DNA of 64,000 nt from Acinetobacter bereziniae LMG 1003 = CIP 70.12 (lineage in GTDB: Bacteria > Pseudomonadota > Gammaproteobacteria > Pseudomonadales > Moraxellaceae), in NCBI RefSeq assembly GCF_000368925.1, contig NZ_KB849756.1, forward strand, positions 2,692,416 to 2,756,415. The letters are read 5' to 3'. Below are positions 25,316 through 34,775 of the stretch, piece after piece (within the stretch, counting starts at the first letter, position 1; every line of letters begins with the position of its first letter). The position numbers and the translations under genes are program-made. The notes below the pieces were generated by a model. The model was not told where the DNA came from. It saw nothing but the letters and a program-made list of their open reading frames with translations, and searched no databases.

Positions 25316-26307
25316 TGAAATATAAAAATAATTTGCATGCCCGGAAAGGATTTACACTTTTAGAGTTGATCGTTGCAATAGCAATTGGACTCATCATTGC
25401 CGCTGCAGCGATGCAACTTTTTATAGGTGGGTTTTTGACATCACGAATGCAGGAAGCAAATGCAGAATTACAAAACAGTGGTATCTTTGGTTTAGATTAT
25501 ATGACCCGAGATATTCGCCTTGCCAATTTTGGTAATACTCGTCCTGATTTAAACGATCAGACACCTCTTGGTGGAATTATTTTAACGGCAAGAGATGCTG
25601 TAGATACAAATACAAATATTACATTTCCATCTTCGGCACCATTTATTTCTAAAGGTTTATTAAGCCATAGCAAAGGTAATCAGGAAGATGTTAGTGGGGT
25701 CAAAAATGAGTGGCAAGGTCTATCTAACGTAAACCAAACTAGTGATCAGTTGACGATTCAATTTGTAGCCCCAAATGAAATGGTGAATTGTGAGGGGAAT
25801 AACGTTCAAGAAGGCGATTATGTGATTCAACGTTATTTCTTAAGACAAGATCCTGCTGATGCGAGTTCTGGAAATAATTTTGCTCTGGCTTGTGATGCGA
25901 ATACGCCAACAGCTTCAGGAGTAACTCCAGTTGCAAACCCGAGTACAATTTCAGGGTTTGGCGATGCTGGACAAGTGATTATGCCGCGAGTTGATCATTT
26001 TGTTGTGCAATTGGGGGTGAGGGACAGTAATAATCGTCTTGCATATTATTCAATCAATCAATATAGAGCTGAAGCCAGCAAGGCAAGAGCAAAAACGCCT
26101 GCTGTTGTTCCTCCACGAATTGTTGCTGTAAAAATAGCAGTATTAGTACGCTCCATGGATGATACGAAAAATCAGAATATTGATTTGTCAAAAACTATAT
26201 CAGTTTTAAATCAAGATATTACATTGAAGGATACATCGACTTTATATGCGCGTCGAGTATATTCAACGACAGTTGCCTTACGTAATGGTTTGGGAGTTCC
26301 TAAATGA
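25315..26307 (+). CDS. pilW: PilW minor pilin (ComB-like)
   Basis: 330 aa if read from the GTG at 25315, which overlaps the pilV stop (TAGTG) and has GGAGG 8 nt upstream; an ATG at 25291 lies inside pilV and is less likely. The leader ends A-R-K-G before F-T-L-L-E-L-I-V-A-I-A, with Glu5 retained. It is followed by the PilW features G-L-D-Y-M-T-R-D-I-R-L-A-N-F and V-Q-L-G-V-R. The stop overlaps the pilX ATG (ATGA). It corresponds by position to comB of the A. baylyi competence cluster. Function: minor pilin of the tip/priming complex. Confidence 0.92.
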   Translation: MKYKNNLHARKGFTLLELIVAIAIGLIIAAAAMQLFIGGFLTSRMQEANAELQNSGIFGLDYMTRDIRLANFGNTRPDLNDQTPLGGIILTARDAVDTNTNITFPSSAPFISKGLLSHSKGNQEDVSGVKNEWQGLSNVNQTSDQLTIQFVAPNEMVNCEGNNVQEGDYVIQRYFLRQDPADASSGNNFALACDANTPTASGVTPVANPSTISGFGDAGQVIMPRVDHFVVQLGVRDSNNRLAYYSINQYRAEASKARAKTPAVVPPRIVAVKIAVLVRSMDDTKNQNIDLSKTISVLNQDITLKDTSTLYARRVYSTTVALRNGLGVPK

Positions 26308-27134
26308 AAAATAATTTAACAGCAAGAGGGGCATTACGACATCAAAAAGGTGCAACATTAATTGTCGTGTTGATTATGTTGTTACTTGTCACAATTCTTG
26401 GTGTTTGGGGGATTCGCACTGCCATGACATCGTTAAATATTGCAACAAATAGCCAAGTTGGACAATTATTGTCGCAAACAGGTGATACACCAAGCAATTA
26501 TTTTTTGAATACTTCTGATTATAATGATTTAACAAGAATTACAACTGCTGTCGGTCAAGCAATTACATTACACAAAGAAAGGCCAGGAAGAGAAGTCATA
26601 TTTTGTTATAAGCCAACCTCAAAAGAGATTATAGATACTGCTTTTGATACAACAGTTTTGGTGCCTCCTCAACAATCAGCAAATGATGATACAAAAGCAA
26701 CAATAGATTCTGTTTATTCAAACCGCGGCGGATTTTGTGATTTAACCAAAGATTTTGGTAGTTCACGTGAAGCTGTTGTGACTCAAGTTGCGGTTAAAAT
26801 TATCTCAGAGCCAGGTGCTATTGGTGCTGACTTAGAGCGAGGAACGAATCAAGCAGAAGGCGCCACTGAAACTAAAGATAAGGTCGATGCGAAGGTTCGT
26901 GTCACAACTACAGCAATCATGCCTAGTTTTGCGCATTCCAACATATCAGATATTCAAAATGACTGTATTGGTAGTGCAGGAACTGTGGGCTATATCAACG
27001 ATAACTTAGGTACAGAATTGCAAGGTAAAAAAACCGTAGCAGATTGTTTAACTAATTACGGTGTTCCTATTAGCACGCAAGTTCAAGAGTTTGAGATGCG
27101 ATCTCGTGATATTCAAATTGAAGCACCAATGTAA
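26304..27134 (+). CDS. pilX: PilX minor pilin
   Basis: 276 aa. A PilX-N domain: leader ending H-Q-K-G, then A-T-L-I-V-V-L-I-M-L-L-L-V-T-I-L-G. As is usual for PilX, the Glu5 of other pilins is absent (Val), so it is inserted differently into the tip complex. The remainder is a soluble domain with few recognisable motifs. It overlaps pilW by 4 bp and lies 15 bp before the pilY1 ATG, in a tightly packed operon. Confidence 0.9.
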   Translation: MKNNLTARGALRHQKGATLIVVLIMLLLVTILGVWGIRTAMTSLNIATNSQVGQLLSQTGDTPSNYFLNTSDYNDLTRITTAVGQAITLHKERPGREVIFCYKPTSKEIIDTAFDTTVLVPPQQSANDDTKATIDSVYSNRGGFCDLTKDFGSSREAVVTQVAVKIISEPGAIGADLERGTNQAEGATETKDKVDAKVRVTTTAIMPSFAHSNISDIQNDCIGSAGTVGYINDNLGTELQGKKTVADCLTNYGVPISTQVQEFEMRSRDIQIEAPM

Positions 27135-27149
27135 ATTGGGAGAATGAAA

Positions 27150-30100
27150 ATGAAAAAACAGAGAAATTGGTTCATTACTGAATTAAAACTGACTCAATTA
27201 AGTCGAGGTGTTTCATTTGTCGCTGGTTTTGTGGGGACAACATTAATCGCATCCTCTGTTGTACAGGCAAGTGATTTACAGATTTATGCAACACCAACAG
27301 CTGGGAAAAAAACCATTGTCATGATGTTGGATACATCAGGAAGTATGAGCGGTGGAGACTCTGGTCAATCAGGGTCAAGATTAACGCGTTTAAAAAATGG
27401 TATGAACACCTTTTTAGACAGTAATAATCCGATTTTAACCGATGTACGTGTTGGATTAGGACATTATTCTGTAAATGGTGATGGTAAAACAGCAAGAATT
27501 TTGGTTGAGGCAAATGCTTTAGGAACTGTAAATTCGAGTCAACGTCAGGCATTGAAGAAAGCTGTTGCTGGTTTATCTGCTTCAGGAAATACACCTACAG
27601 CTCATGCGTTTGCGGAAGCAGCTGCGTACTTAATGGGGACAAGTCCCGCTTTAAAGCTTAATAATGCCGAAGTATATTTTAGATATGGTGGAAGTAATTC
27701 ATCATATTGGGCGAGCTGTTTATCATGGAATAGTGCTAAGACATCATGTACAAGTTGGGGTGGAACGTCTACATCGACACGGAATACAACAGGTTTGAGC
27801 TCACAAAGCTGTACGAAATATATTGATGACCAAGGGCGAAGTTATTCAGGTACTTGTTATTCAGGGAGCGAAGTAATTCTTTCATTGAGTGGTTTTAATA
27901 ACTCAGCAAGTAGCACAAAAAATGGAAATCAATATCTCTCTCCTCTACCTCCAGTTGATGAGCGAGTAAGTTGTGATGGGCAAGGTGTTTATATTTTGTC
28001 GGATGGTGAGGCAAATGGTTCAAGTCCATCTGAAGCAACATCTATTATGTCGGTAGTTTTAGATGATAATGGAACTAACTTCTCTTGCCCATCTAATGGA
28101 TTAAATACTGGATCAGCTGCTTCTTGGCATTGTATGGGGGAATTTGCCAAAAGACTGTTTGATAAAACAAGCAATCCTGCTCAAGTTTCTATTCAAACAG
28201 CATTTGTCGGTTTTGGCAGTGACTTTAATAGTTTATCACAGACGCATGTTCAGCAAGCATGTAAACTGAGCTCGCGCACCCAAGCAGATCGTACAGGTGA
28301 TGATGCTTGCTCACCAGGAAATGGTTCTGTTTCAGTTACGTCTCCAGGTTATGGTAATGGAGGTTTTTTTACGACTCAGTCCGCTCAAGGTGTAACAGAT
28401 AGTGTTGTTGCATTTATTAATAACTTGGGTAAAGCACCTCTAGAACCCTTAACGACTGGTGCGATTTCTGTTCCAGTGGATAATTTAAACCCTTCTGGAC
28501 TCCAACCTTATGGATATTTACGAGGACTTGAACCTAATCCCCAATCTTCAGATCTTATTTGGGCGGGGAACTTAAAAAAATACCAAGTCATTCAAACAGG
28601 GAGTAATGCCGGTGCATTTGCGGCTATTGGATCAAAACTTGTGTATGACAAACAAGGTGGTTTTAATACAGGAACACGTGATTTGTGGAATAGTTCAAAT
28701 GTGTATAGTGGCAAGGTTTATAATGATGGAGGGGTAATTCGCTTGGGTGGAGCTTATTCTAAAGTTCCTATGCCAATACTTGGTCAAACAGAAAATCTTG
28801 CGATTGATCCTCCGCAATATGCTTATACAGCTAATCCAAATGCTTTACGTAATTTATTTACAGATGTTCAGTCTACTGGTGGGGCAAATTTAACCAATGC
28901 CGGCAAAAATGCAAATCTGATTAAGGTGCCTGGTGGTGGTATACCAACGAGTGGAGCGGCAAACTATGTGTTGGATCAATTTAAAAACCAAACAACTTTA
29001 AAAGACTTTCCTGTTTTAACCAAAATAAAATTATTAAACTATCTTGGTTTTAGTGTGCCATACGATGAAACAGCTACAACACTACCTACTTCATTGCAAA
29101 CACCGAATTCGCCTTTCTTAGCTATGGGAGGCAGTATCCATTCACTTCCTGTTCAATTGACCTATTCTGGAACATTAGATGAAACTGGTAATTTAACTTC
29201 TACACGTAGTCAATCCGTTTTATATGGCACTATGGATGGTGGATTACATATTGTGGATGGCTCAACTGGAGCTGAACAAATGGCTTTTATTCCAGCAGAG
29301 CTCCTAAGAAGTGATACAGGTTCAAAAGCTTTAATTAAAGGGCAGACAGATACAAATGCCCCAGTTTCAGGGACAGATGGTGCTTGGATATCCGATTCCA
29401 CTTATCAGACTCAACGTGGTTCTGGATCAAACTCAAGTGCTGTTAAAGCGCTGTCAATGAATATCTATGGTGGAATGCGGATGGGGGGATCAAGCTATTA
29501 TGCTTTGGATGTCTTGAACCCCTCTTCTCCAAAACTGAAATTTAGACTGGGCGCAGACGTTACTGGATTTGGGCGTATTGGTCAGTCTTGGTCCAAACCT
29601 GTACTTGCCAATGTCAGATATAATGGTGTTAATAAACGAGTGATGATTGTGGGAGGGGGGTATGACCAGTGTTATGAAAACCCTCAATTTGAACTAGGCA
29701 AGGCCGTGTCTAACGCAGACTTCCCTGATACTAGTTGTGATAAGAAAATACAAGCACAAGGTAATGCCGTCTATATGGTTGATGCAAATGATGGGACTTT
29801 GATCTGGTCAGCAACATATGGAGCGAATTCAACTGACGACAAAAAGTATCTAAAGCATAGCATTGTTAGTCGTATCAGTGCGATAGATCGTGATGGAGAT
29901 GGTTTGGTTGATAACTTGTATTTTGGGGATTTAGGCGGACAGGTTTTCCGAGCAGATTTAGATAATTATCAAACTAAATCAGGATCAGCTTACAGTAACT
30001 TTGGTGTTAGAGTGAGTCGAATTGCGAATCTTGCAACTAATGATTCTTTGAATAATAAAGATTGGGACTATACTGGCAGTAAAGCACCTAGATTCTATGA

Positions 30101-30929
30101 AGCTCCAACTTTAACTATCCATGACGAAGGTGCAAATACTTTTCTTGTTGTTGGTTTAGCATCAGGAAATAGAAGTACACCGCTCGATGTTGTTCCAACA
30201 GTAGGACGAGAAAAGTTATTACCTACGACAGCGTTATCTGGGCGACCTGTTAATAATGTATACGGTCTGATTGATCGAGACTTCATTGAACCCAATTTAA
30301 TGAAATCAACATATTCAGTTAAGACGAGTAGTCTAAGCTTAGATCTACTACAGAAAAACCCTCAATTGCTTACAGGTAAAATTGCAAATGCCTTTTTTGG
30401 AACAGGTAATTTAAAACAAGGTTGGTATCGTTCATTATCAAGTATGAGCAATGGTACGGAACGAGGTGGGACCGCTTTTCGCGTTGCTGGTGGAATGAAA
30501 GCCTATGAAGAACCATTTGCAATTACAGGTAATTTAATTATTCCTGTTTATGATCCACAAGGTACAGGTATTTCTGGGCAAGATCCATGTAAACCGCGTG
30601 TAGTCGGTGAAACCGATCGTCAAGTATTTTGTTTACCTTATGGTGCATGCTTAAAAACAGATGGTACTGTGGATGGGGGGGCAGCTGGGCAAGAGTCAAA
30701 AACAGGCTTCCAAACCACGACAACGGGTTGCCCTGCTGGTGTTTCTGAGTGTAATGATAATGTCATAGGTACTGGTATTCGAGGTCTAGCAATGGCACCG
30801 ATTACAAGTTCTACGCCAAATAGTGCTTGCTCAGATAAAACTTTGGCGGGAAATGAAAAAGGGACTGGTAAATGGGCTTGTCAGCAAATCATTAATCCAA
30901 CTAGATGGTACGATAAATGGCTCAAATAA
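27150..30929 (+). CDS. pilY1: PilY1/ComC pilus tip adhesin
   Basis: About 1259 aa, secreted. I use the ATG at 27150 (GGAG 7 nt upstream) rather than the ATG two codons earlier. After a signal-like segment (about 17-40) comes a von Willebrand A domain with MIDAS motif D-T-S-G-S near 61-65. The Cys-containing region to about 330 is followed by the PilY1 beta-propeller (about 600-1150), which holds an EF-hand-like calcium loop D-R-D-G-D-G-L-V-D at 913-921. PilY1 sits at the pilus tip, promotes extension and adhesion, and its A. baylyi counterpart ComC is needed for DNA uptake. It overlaps the next pilin gene by 13 bp. Confidence 0.95.
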   Translation: MKKQRNWFITELKLTQLSRGVSFVAGFVGTTLIASSVVQASDLQIYATPTAGKKTIVMMLDTSGSMSGGDSGQSGSRLTRLKNGMNTFLDSNNPILTDVRVGLGHYSVNGDGKTARILVEANALGTVNSSQRQALKKAVAGLSASGNTPTAHAFAEAAAYLMGTSPALKLNNAEVYFRYGGSNSSYWASCLSWNSAKTSCTSWGGTSTSTRNTTGLSSQSCTKYIDDQGRSYSGTCYSGSEVILSLSGFNNSASSTKNGNQYLSPLPPVDERVSCDGQGVYILSDGEANGSSPSEATSIMSVVLDDNGTNFSCPSNGLNTGSAASWHCMGEFAKRLFDKTSNPAQVSIQTAFVGFGSDFNSLSQTHVQQACKLSSRTQADRTGDDACSPGNGSVSVTSPGYGNGGFFTTQSAQGVTDSVVAFINNLGKAPLEPLTTGAISVPVDNLNPSGLQPYGYLRGLEPNPQSSDLIWAGNLKKYQVIQTGSNAGAFAAIGSKLVYDKQGGFNTGTRDLWNSSNVYSGKVYNDGGVIRLGGAYSKVPMPILGQTENLAIDPPQYAYTANPNALRNLFTDVQSTGGANLTNAGKNANLIKVPGGGIPTSGAANYVLDQFKNQTTLKDFPVLTKIKLLNYLGFSVPYDETATTLPTSLQTPNSPFLAMGGSIHSLPVQLTYSGTLDETGNLTSTRSQSVLYGTMDGGLHIVDGSTGAEQMAFIPAELLRSDTGSKALIKGQTDTNAPVSGTDGAWISDSTYQTQRGSGSNSSAVKALSMNIYGGMRMGGSSYYALDVLNPSSPKLKFRLGADVTGFGRIGQSWSKPVLANVRYNGVNKRVMIVGGGYDQCYENPQFELGKAVSNADFPDTSCDKKIQAQGNAVYMVDANDGTLIWSATYGANSTDDKKYLKHSIVSRISAIDRDGDGLVDNLYFGDLGGQVFRADLDNYQTKSGSAYSNFGVRVSRIANLATNDSLNNKDWDYTGSKAPRFYEAPTLTIHDEGANTFLVVGLASGNRSTPLDVVPTVGREKLLPTTALSGRPVNNVYGLIDRDFIEPNLMKSTYSVKTSSLSLDLLQKNPQLLTGKIANAFFGTGNLKQGWYRSLSSMSNGTERGGTAFRVAGGMKAYEEPFAITGNLIIPVYDPQGTGISGQDPCKPRVVGETDRQVFCLPYGACLKTDGTVDGGAAGQESKTGFQTTTTGCPAGVSECNDNVIGTGIRGLAMAPITSSTPNSACSDKTLAGNEKGTGKWACQQIINPTRWYDKWLK

Positions 30930-31516
30930 AATCTTTTATCAACCCTTCAGCTTTTTTTAGAACTTGCCATTATGCAAGTTCTAAAAAAAATAATCAGATC
31001 GGATTTACCTTGATCGAATTGATGGTTGTAATCATCATAATTACGATTTTTACGATAATTGCAATTCCTTCATATCAAGAATATGCAAGAAGAGCAGATG
31101 CGTCTGCAGCTGAGCAAGAAATTCAGAAAATAACTGAACAAATGGAAAAACATAAAGCTCGAAACTTTACTTATAGATGTTTTGATCCTAAGTATATATA
31201 TGGAGAGACTGTGAGTACCAGTGGCAGTAATCGTTGTCACAATGATAGCGCTCTGACGAGTATCGTTTTACCAACTGGGGCAACGGGTACAAATATCAAA
31301 TATACAATTATGATTAAGGATTTAAATGATACCAATCTGGATCTTACGGATAATGATGCTTTAGGGCGTAATTATGCAATAAAGGCTGTTTCTAATTCAG
31401 ATAAAAACTATACGTATTTATTAACAAGTACAGGCATTCGTTGTAAAAACAAAACAAAAGCTAATGTCGATTATACTTCATGTGGTACCACTGCGACGGG
31501 TATGGAGAGTTGGTGA
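30917..31516 (+). CDS. PilE-like minor pilin (ComE position)
   Basis: 199 aa. The leader is unusually long, 29 residues ending N-N-Q-I-G, before F-T-L-I-E-L-M-V-V-I-I-I-I-T. Glu5 is present. The head has S-A-A-E-Q-E-I-Q-K-I-T-E-Q-M-E-K-H (about 66-82), typical PilE spacing, and a C-terminal Cys pair (R-C-K-N, S-C-G-T). The start overlaps pilY1 by 13 bp; no other in-frame Met is available. Its position between pilY1 and pilE matches comE in A. baylyi. Role: minor pilin in competence and pilus assembly (by family and position). Confidence 0.88.
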   Translation: MAQIKSFINPSAFFRTCHYASSKKNNQIGFTLIELMVVIIIITIFTIIAIPSYQEYARRADASAAEQEIQKITEQMEKHKARNFTYRCFDPKYIYGETVSTSGSNRCHNDSALTSIVLPTGATGTNIKYTIMIKDLNDTNLDLTDNDALGRNYAIKAVSNSDKNYTYLLTSTGIRCKNKTKANVDYTSCGTTATGMESW

Positions 31517-32001
31517 TGATTAGTAAAAAAGGTTTTACATTGATTGAACTCATGATTGTGGTAGCAATCATTGCTATTTTAGCTGCGATTGCATATCCAT
31601 CTTATCAGCAGTATGTAAAAAAAACTAAACGTACTGATATGCAGACGGCTATGATTCAAATTGCTCGAAATTTAGCAAATTATAAAATGGCGAATAATAA
31701 TTTTTCAGGTCTTGTTTTAACTAATAGTCAGATATTTGGAGGTACGGTATACCCAAAAAGTGGTCCAGCACTTTATGATCTGAAATTAACTGATATAGGT
31801 GGGACAAATGCATTATCCGCTAGTGGAGCTAATGTAAACACATGGCTTCTTGTTGCTACGCCAAAGTCATCAGGTCAACAATATGAGGATGGACATATTG
31901 TGTTAAATTCCCGCGGAGAGAAATGTTGGACGAAAGGTTCAGATAAGAATAACGGTACGCCATGCACCCCGTCTGCAACCACAAACTGGGACGGTAGATA
32001 A
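31516..32001 (+). CDS. pilE: PilE minor pilin (ComF position)
   Basis: 161 aa from the ATG at 31516 (ATGA overlap with the preceding stop; GGAG 8 nt upstream), giving the short leader MISKKG before F-T-L-I-E-L-M-I-V-V-A-I-I-A-I-L. An in-frame start at 31480 would add 12 residues without a ribosome-binding site. The PilE signature Y-P-S-Y-Q-Q-Y-V-K-K-T-K-R-T-D follows, and the head ends with C-W-T-K and C-T-P. It is the last gene of the fimT-pilE operon and precedes the ribosomal cluster by 145 bp. Confidence 0.92.
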   Translation: MISKKGFTLIELMIVVAIIAILAAIAYPSYQQYVKKTKRTDMQTAMIQIARNLANYKMANNNFSGLVLTNSQIFGGTVYPKSGPALYDLKLTDIGGTNALSASGANVNTWLLVATPKSSGQQYEDGHIVLNSRGEKCWTKGSDKNNGTPCTPSATTNWDGR

Positions 32002-32146
32002 AATTTAAATTCAAAATTGTGGATAAATAAAAATTGATCTTTCTTTCATAGACAAGATAACGTAAAATACTGCCCTCTATGAAAGGGGTTTGAAATGTAT
32101 CGATGGTCGGTGCAAGGATAATCCGTAAAAACTATAAGGTTCTATC

Positions 32147-32404
32147 ATGGTTGTAATTCGTCTAGCACGCGGTGGTGCTAAAAAACGTCCGTTCTATCAA
32201 ATCATTGTAACTGATAGCCGTAATGCACGTGACGGTCGTTTCATCGAACGTATTGGTTTCTTTAACCCTACAGCTCAAGGTAAAGCAGAAAAACTTCGTT
32301 TAGATGCTGACCGTTTTGCTCACTGGGTTTCACAAGGTGCTCAACCTTCTGAACGTGTTGCTTCTTTAGCTGCTCAAGCGAAGAAAGCTGCAGCTGCTGC
32401 ATAA
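32147..32404 (+). CDS. rpsP: 30S ribosomal protein bS16
   Basis: 85 aa, starting MVVIRLARGGAKKRPFYQI with the S16 signature L-A-R-x-G-x-K-x-x-P-F-Y and D-G-R-F-I-E-R-I-G-F-F-N-P. The C-terminal Ala/Lys tail is normal for the family. It heads rpsP-rimM-trmD-rplS, the conserved gammaproteobacterial order. AAGG lies 8 nt before the ATG. The 145-bp upstream region should contain the operon promoter, but I did not assign one. Confidence 0.98.
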   Translation: MVVIRLARGGAKKRPFYQIIVTDSRNARDGRFIERIGFFNPTAQGKAEKLRLDADRFAHWVSQGAQPSERVASLAAQAKKAAAAA

Positions 32405-32426
32405 TTTATTCAGCAGTAGGTAGCCC

Positions 32427-32975
32427 ATGACACCAACACAGAATGTGCCCGAAGATCGTATTCAGATTGGACAGCTACGTTCAGCATATGGATTAAATGG
32501 GTGGCTCTGGGTCTATTCCAATACTGAACCCATGAGCAACATTTTTGACTACCTGCCTTGGTACATAGAAACCAAAGCAGGTTGGCAAATTATCGATGTA
32601 AAACGTTGGAAACCACATGGCAAAGGTCTTGTTGTTGCGCTAAAAGGTGTGATTGATCGCACCGCAGCAGACAATTTGGTTGGCGCTAATATCTGGATTT
32701 CAAAGTCGCAACTGCCTCAACCGGGTGTGGATGAGTACTATTGGTCTGATTTAAAAGGTCTAACAGTGTTAGGTTTGAATGATGAAGAGCAAGAAGTAAA
32801 TCTCGGTAAAATCCATGAACTGTTTGAAACAGGTGCCAATGATGTAATGGTTGTTCGTGCAACAGCAGATAGCATCGATGGTGAAGAGCGAATGATTCCA
32901 TGGCATAAAGATGTGGTACAACGCGTTGATCTCGAAGCTGGTCGTATCTACGTGAATTGGGGCGTGGATTATTAA
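32427..32975 (+). CDS. rimM: RimM, 16S rRNA processing factor
   Basis: 182-aa 30S assembly factor that binds uS19 and the 3' domain of 16S rRNA. The N-terminal RimM barrel has I-G-Q-L-R-S-A-Y-G-L-N-G-W, and the C-terminal PRC-barrel starts near Y-Y-W-S-D-L-K-G and includes the E-x-G-A-N-D-V-M-V motif and P-W-H-K-D-V-V. It follows rpsP by 22 bp and precedes trmD by 40 bp. Confidence 0.96.
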   Translation: MTPTQNVPEDRIQIGQLRSAYGLNGWLWVYSNTEPMSNIFDYLPWYIETKAGWQIIDVKRWKPHGKGLVVALKGVIDRTAADNLVGANIWISKSQLPQPGVDEYYWSDLKGLTVLGLNDEEQEVNLGKIHELFETGANDVMVVRATADSIDGEERMIPWHKDVVQRVDLEAGRIYVNWGVDY

Positions 32976-33015
32976 TCCTTAGGATTGGCACAGCAGGAAA
33001 ATAGAGGAGTCTGCG

Positions 33016-33765
33016 GTGTTTTTTGCAGTCATTACGCTTTTTCCTGAAATGTTTGAAGCGATTACAGCGTACGGCATTAGCGGACGCGCGGTGAAACGTG
33101 ACATTGTACAAGTTCATTGTATCAATCCACGAGAATTTGCCGAGGGCAACTACAAAAGAGTGGATGAACGTCCATTTGGTGGTGGTCCAGGTATGGTGAT
33201 GATGGCTGAGCCTTTGGCAAAAGCAATACACCATGCCAAACAGCTTGCAAAGCAAGCAGGAGCAGTTCATGTCCCTGTGGTGTATATGTCTCCACAAGGT
33301 AAAACCCTAAATGAACCTGCGGTACAGCAATTTATTCATTATGACGGATTGATTGTACTGTGTGGACGTTATGAGGGGGTCGATGAACGTTTGATCCAAA
33401 AATATGTAGATCAGGAATGGTCGATTGGAGATTACGTATTGTCGGGTGGTGAATTACCTGCGATGGTTCTATTAGACAGTGTGATTCGACGTTTGCCGAA
33501 TACCATGTCAGATGAACAGTCAGCAGTGCAAGATTCATTTGTGGACGGTCTACTCGATTGCCCACAATATACCAAGCCAGACCATTTTGAAGGTTTGGAT
33601 GTTCCTGATATTTTAAAGTCAGGTCATCACGCAAATATTGAAAAATGGCGGTTTTTGCAACGCTATCAACGCACTTTGGAACGTCGCCCTGAGTTGGTGG
33701 AAAAAGTTGAGTTGACCAAGCAGCAAAAGAAATGGCTAAAAGATCAGCAAGACTCAGCAAAATGA
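33016..33765 (+). CDS. trmD: TrmD, tRNA (guanine-N1-)-methyltransferase
   Basis: Methylates G37 of tRNAs reading CNN codons, preventing +1 frameshifts. 249 aa, initiated by GTG at 33016 with GGAG 8 nt upstream. SPOUT family motifs: F-P-E-M-F, P-F-G-G-G-P-G-M-V-M, L-C-G-R-Y-E-G-V-D-E-R, and the knotted S-I-G-D-Y-V-L-S-G-G-E-L-P SAM site. The C-terminal helical domain ends with R-R-P-E-L. It is in the conserved rpsP-rimM-trmD-rplS order. Confidence 0.98.
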   Translation: MFFAVITLFPEMFEAITAYGISGRAVKRDIVQVHCINPREFAEGNYKRVDERPFGGGPGMVMMAEPLAKAIHHAKQLAKQAGAVHVPVVYMSPQGKTLNEPAVQQFIHYDGLIVLCGRYEGVDERLIQKYVDQEWSIGDYVLSGGELPAMVLLDSVIRRLPNTMSDEQSAVQDSFVDGLLDCPQYTKPDHFEGLDVPDILKSGHHANIEKWRFLQRYQRTLERRPELVEKVELTKQQKKWLKDQQDSAK

Positions 33766-33969
33766 TGCTTGGTTCGAGCACAAGATTGAGAAGCAATGCT
33801 TCAACAAATTGATATTTAGCCTTGGTTAAATGTCTTTTATAGGCTCCTTAAACTCTCTCATATTTGAGTGAGGCTAAGGGGAAAGATAAACGGGTTGATA
33901 TGCGATTTAGCCTCTGTCCCCAGCGGTTGTACAGACCTCTTCTGTTCCGCAAAATCGGAGATTCCCACA

Positions 33970-34341
33970 ATGAGTGGTAAACATCCTTTAGTTCAAGCAA
34001 TTGAAAACCAACAGTTAAAAACTGACATCCCTGCTTTTGCTCCTGGTGACACAGTTGTTGTCCAAGTAAAAGTAAAAGAAGGTGACCGTGAGCGTCTTCA
34101 GGCGTTTGAAGGTGTGGTGATTGCGAAGAAAAACCGTGGTTTGAACTCAGCGTTCACAGTACGTAAAATTTCTAGCGGTGTTGGTGTTGAGCGTGTATTC
34201 CAAACTCACTCTCCAATCGTTGCTAAAATCGAAGTGAAACGTCGTGGTGACGTTCGTCGTGCTAAGCTTTATTACCTACGCGAATTGTCTGGTAAAGCTG
34301 CACGTATTCGTGAGAAATTACCAGCGCGTAAACAAGGTTAA
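33970..34341 (+). CDS. rplS: 50S ribosomal protein bL19
   Basis: 123 aa from the ATG at 33970, the family length, beginning MSGKHPLVQAIE and containing V-K-E-G-x-R-x-R-L-Q-x-F-E-G-V-V-I-A. An in-frame extension to 33868 is rejected because it lacks homology to L19 and the true start has GGAG at 33957-33960. The 204-bp gap after trmD is long for this operon and contains short inverted segments, so an L19 leader with regulatory structure is possible. A terminator follows. Confidence 0.97.
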   Translation: MSGKHPLVQAIENQQLKTDIPAFAPGDTVVVQVKVKEGDRERLQAFEGVVIAKKNRGLNSAFTVRKISSGVGVERVFQTHSPIVAKIEVKRRGDVRRAKLYYLRELSGKAARIREKLPARKQG

Positions 34342-34362
34342 TTTTAACTTTGCTTTACAGCT

Positions 34363-34391
34363 AAAAATGCGCCTTATTGGGCGCATTTTTT
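34363..34391 (+). terminator. Terminator of the rpsP-rplS operon
   Basis: AAATGCGCC-TTATT-GGGCGCATTTTTT hairpin about 21 bp after rplS. Confidence 0.85.
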
Positions 34392-34421
34392 ATGACTCAT
34401 TGATGAATGAAAATAGTATAT

Positions 34422-34740
34422 AGTCAACCTGTTGAAAAATGCACACAGTAAAATATCATTTTTCTTGATCAATAAAATCAAAGTGATCAATAGATTGCTT
34501 GAAGATCTAAAGCTTGCACTGTCACGTTTTAGATCTAAAGTTTTAATTGATTTGCGTTGGCGATGTCTTACTTTTTAGAGACGAAAAGTAACAAAAATCC
34601 TTTGTTTGACAGGGATCTTGCGCTGCAAACAAAGCAGTGCTTTGTTTTTGCTCATATCGTCCTTGACCGATGGCGGCATCCATGCCGCCAACGGCGATAG
34701 CGATGTCAGGTAAAATCTGCTGATGAAAAAGCAAAGACTA
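34422..34740 (+). repeat. Dispersed structured repeat, copy B
   Basis: Fills most of the 434-bp gene-free stretch between rplS and the first lipase. Its left end (34422-34456) matches 17316-17348 and the rest matches 17600-17900. Hairpins are TACTTTTT/GAAAAGTA (34569-34590), AACAAAGCA/TGCTTTGTT (34628-34646) and GGCGGCAT-CC-ATGCCGCC (34672-34689). The first and third differ from copy A by paired changes that keep the stems. A 63-codon minus-strand frame here resembles the one in copy A but is probably incidental. Confidence 0.75.
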
Positions 34741-34775
34741 TTTCAGTTATATTAAGTCAATAAGATTGATTGCTA

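Noticed and set aside
32686..33297. A 203-codon antisense frame across rimM and trmD
   Set aside because: It overlaps two well-supported essential genes in full and its product is His/Leu-rich nonsense without a domain.
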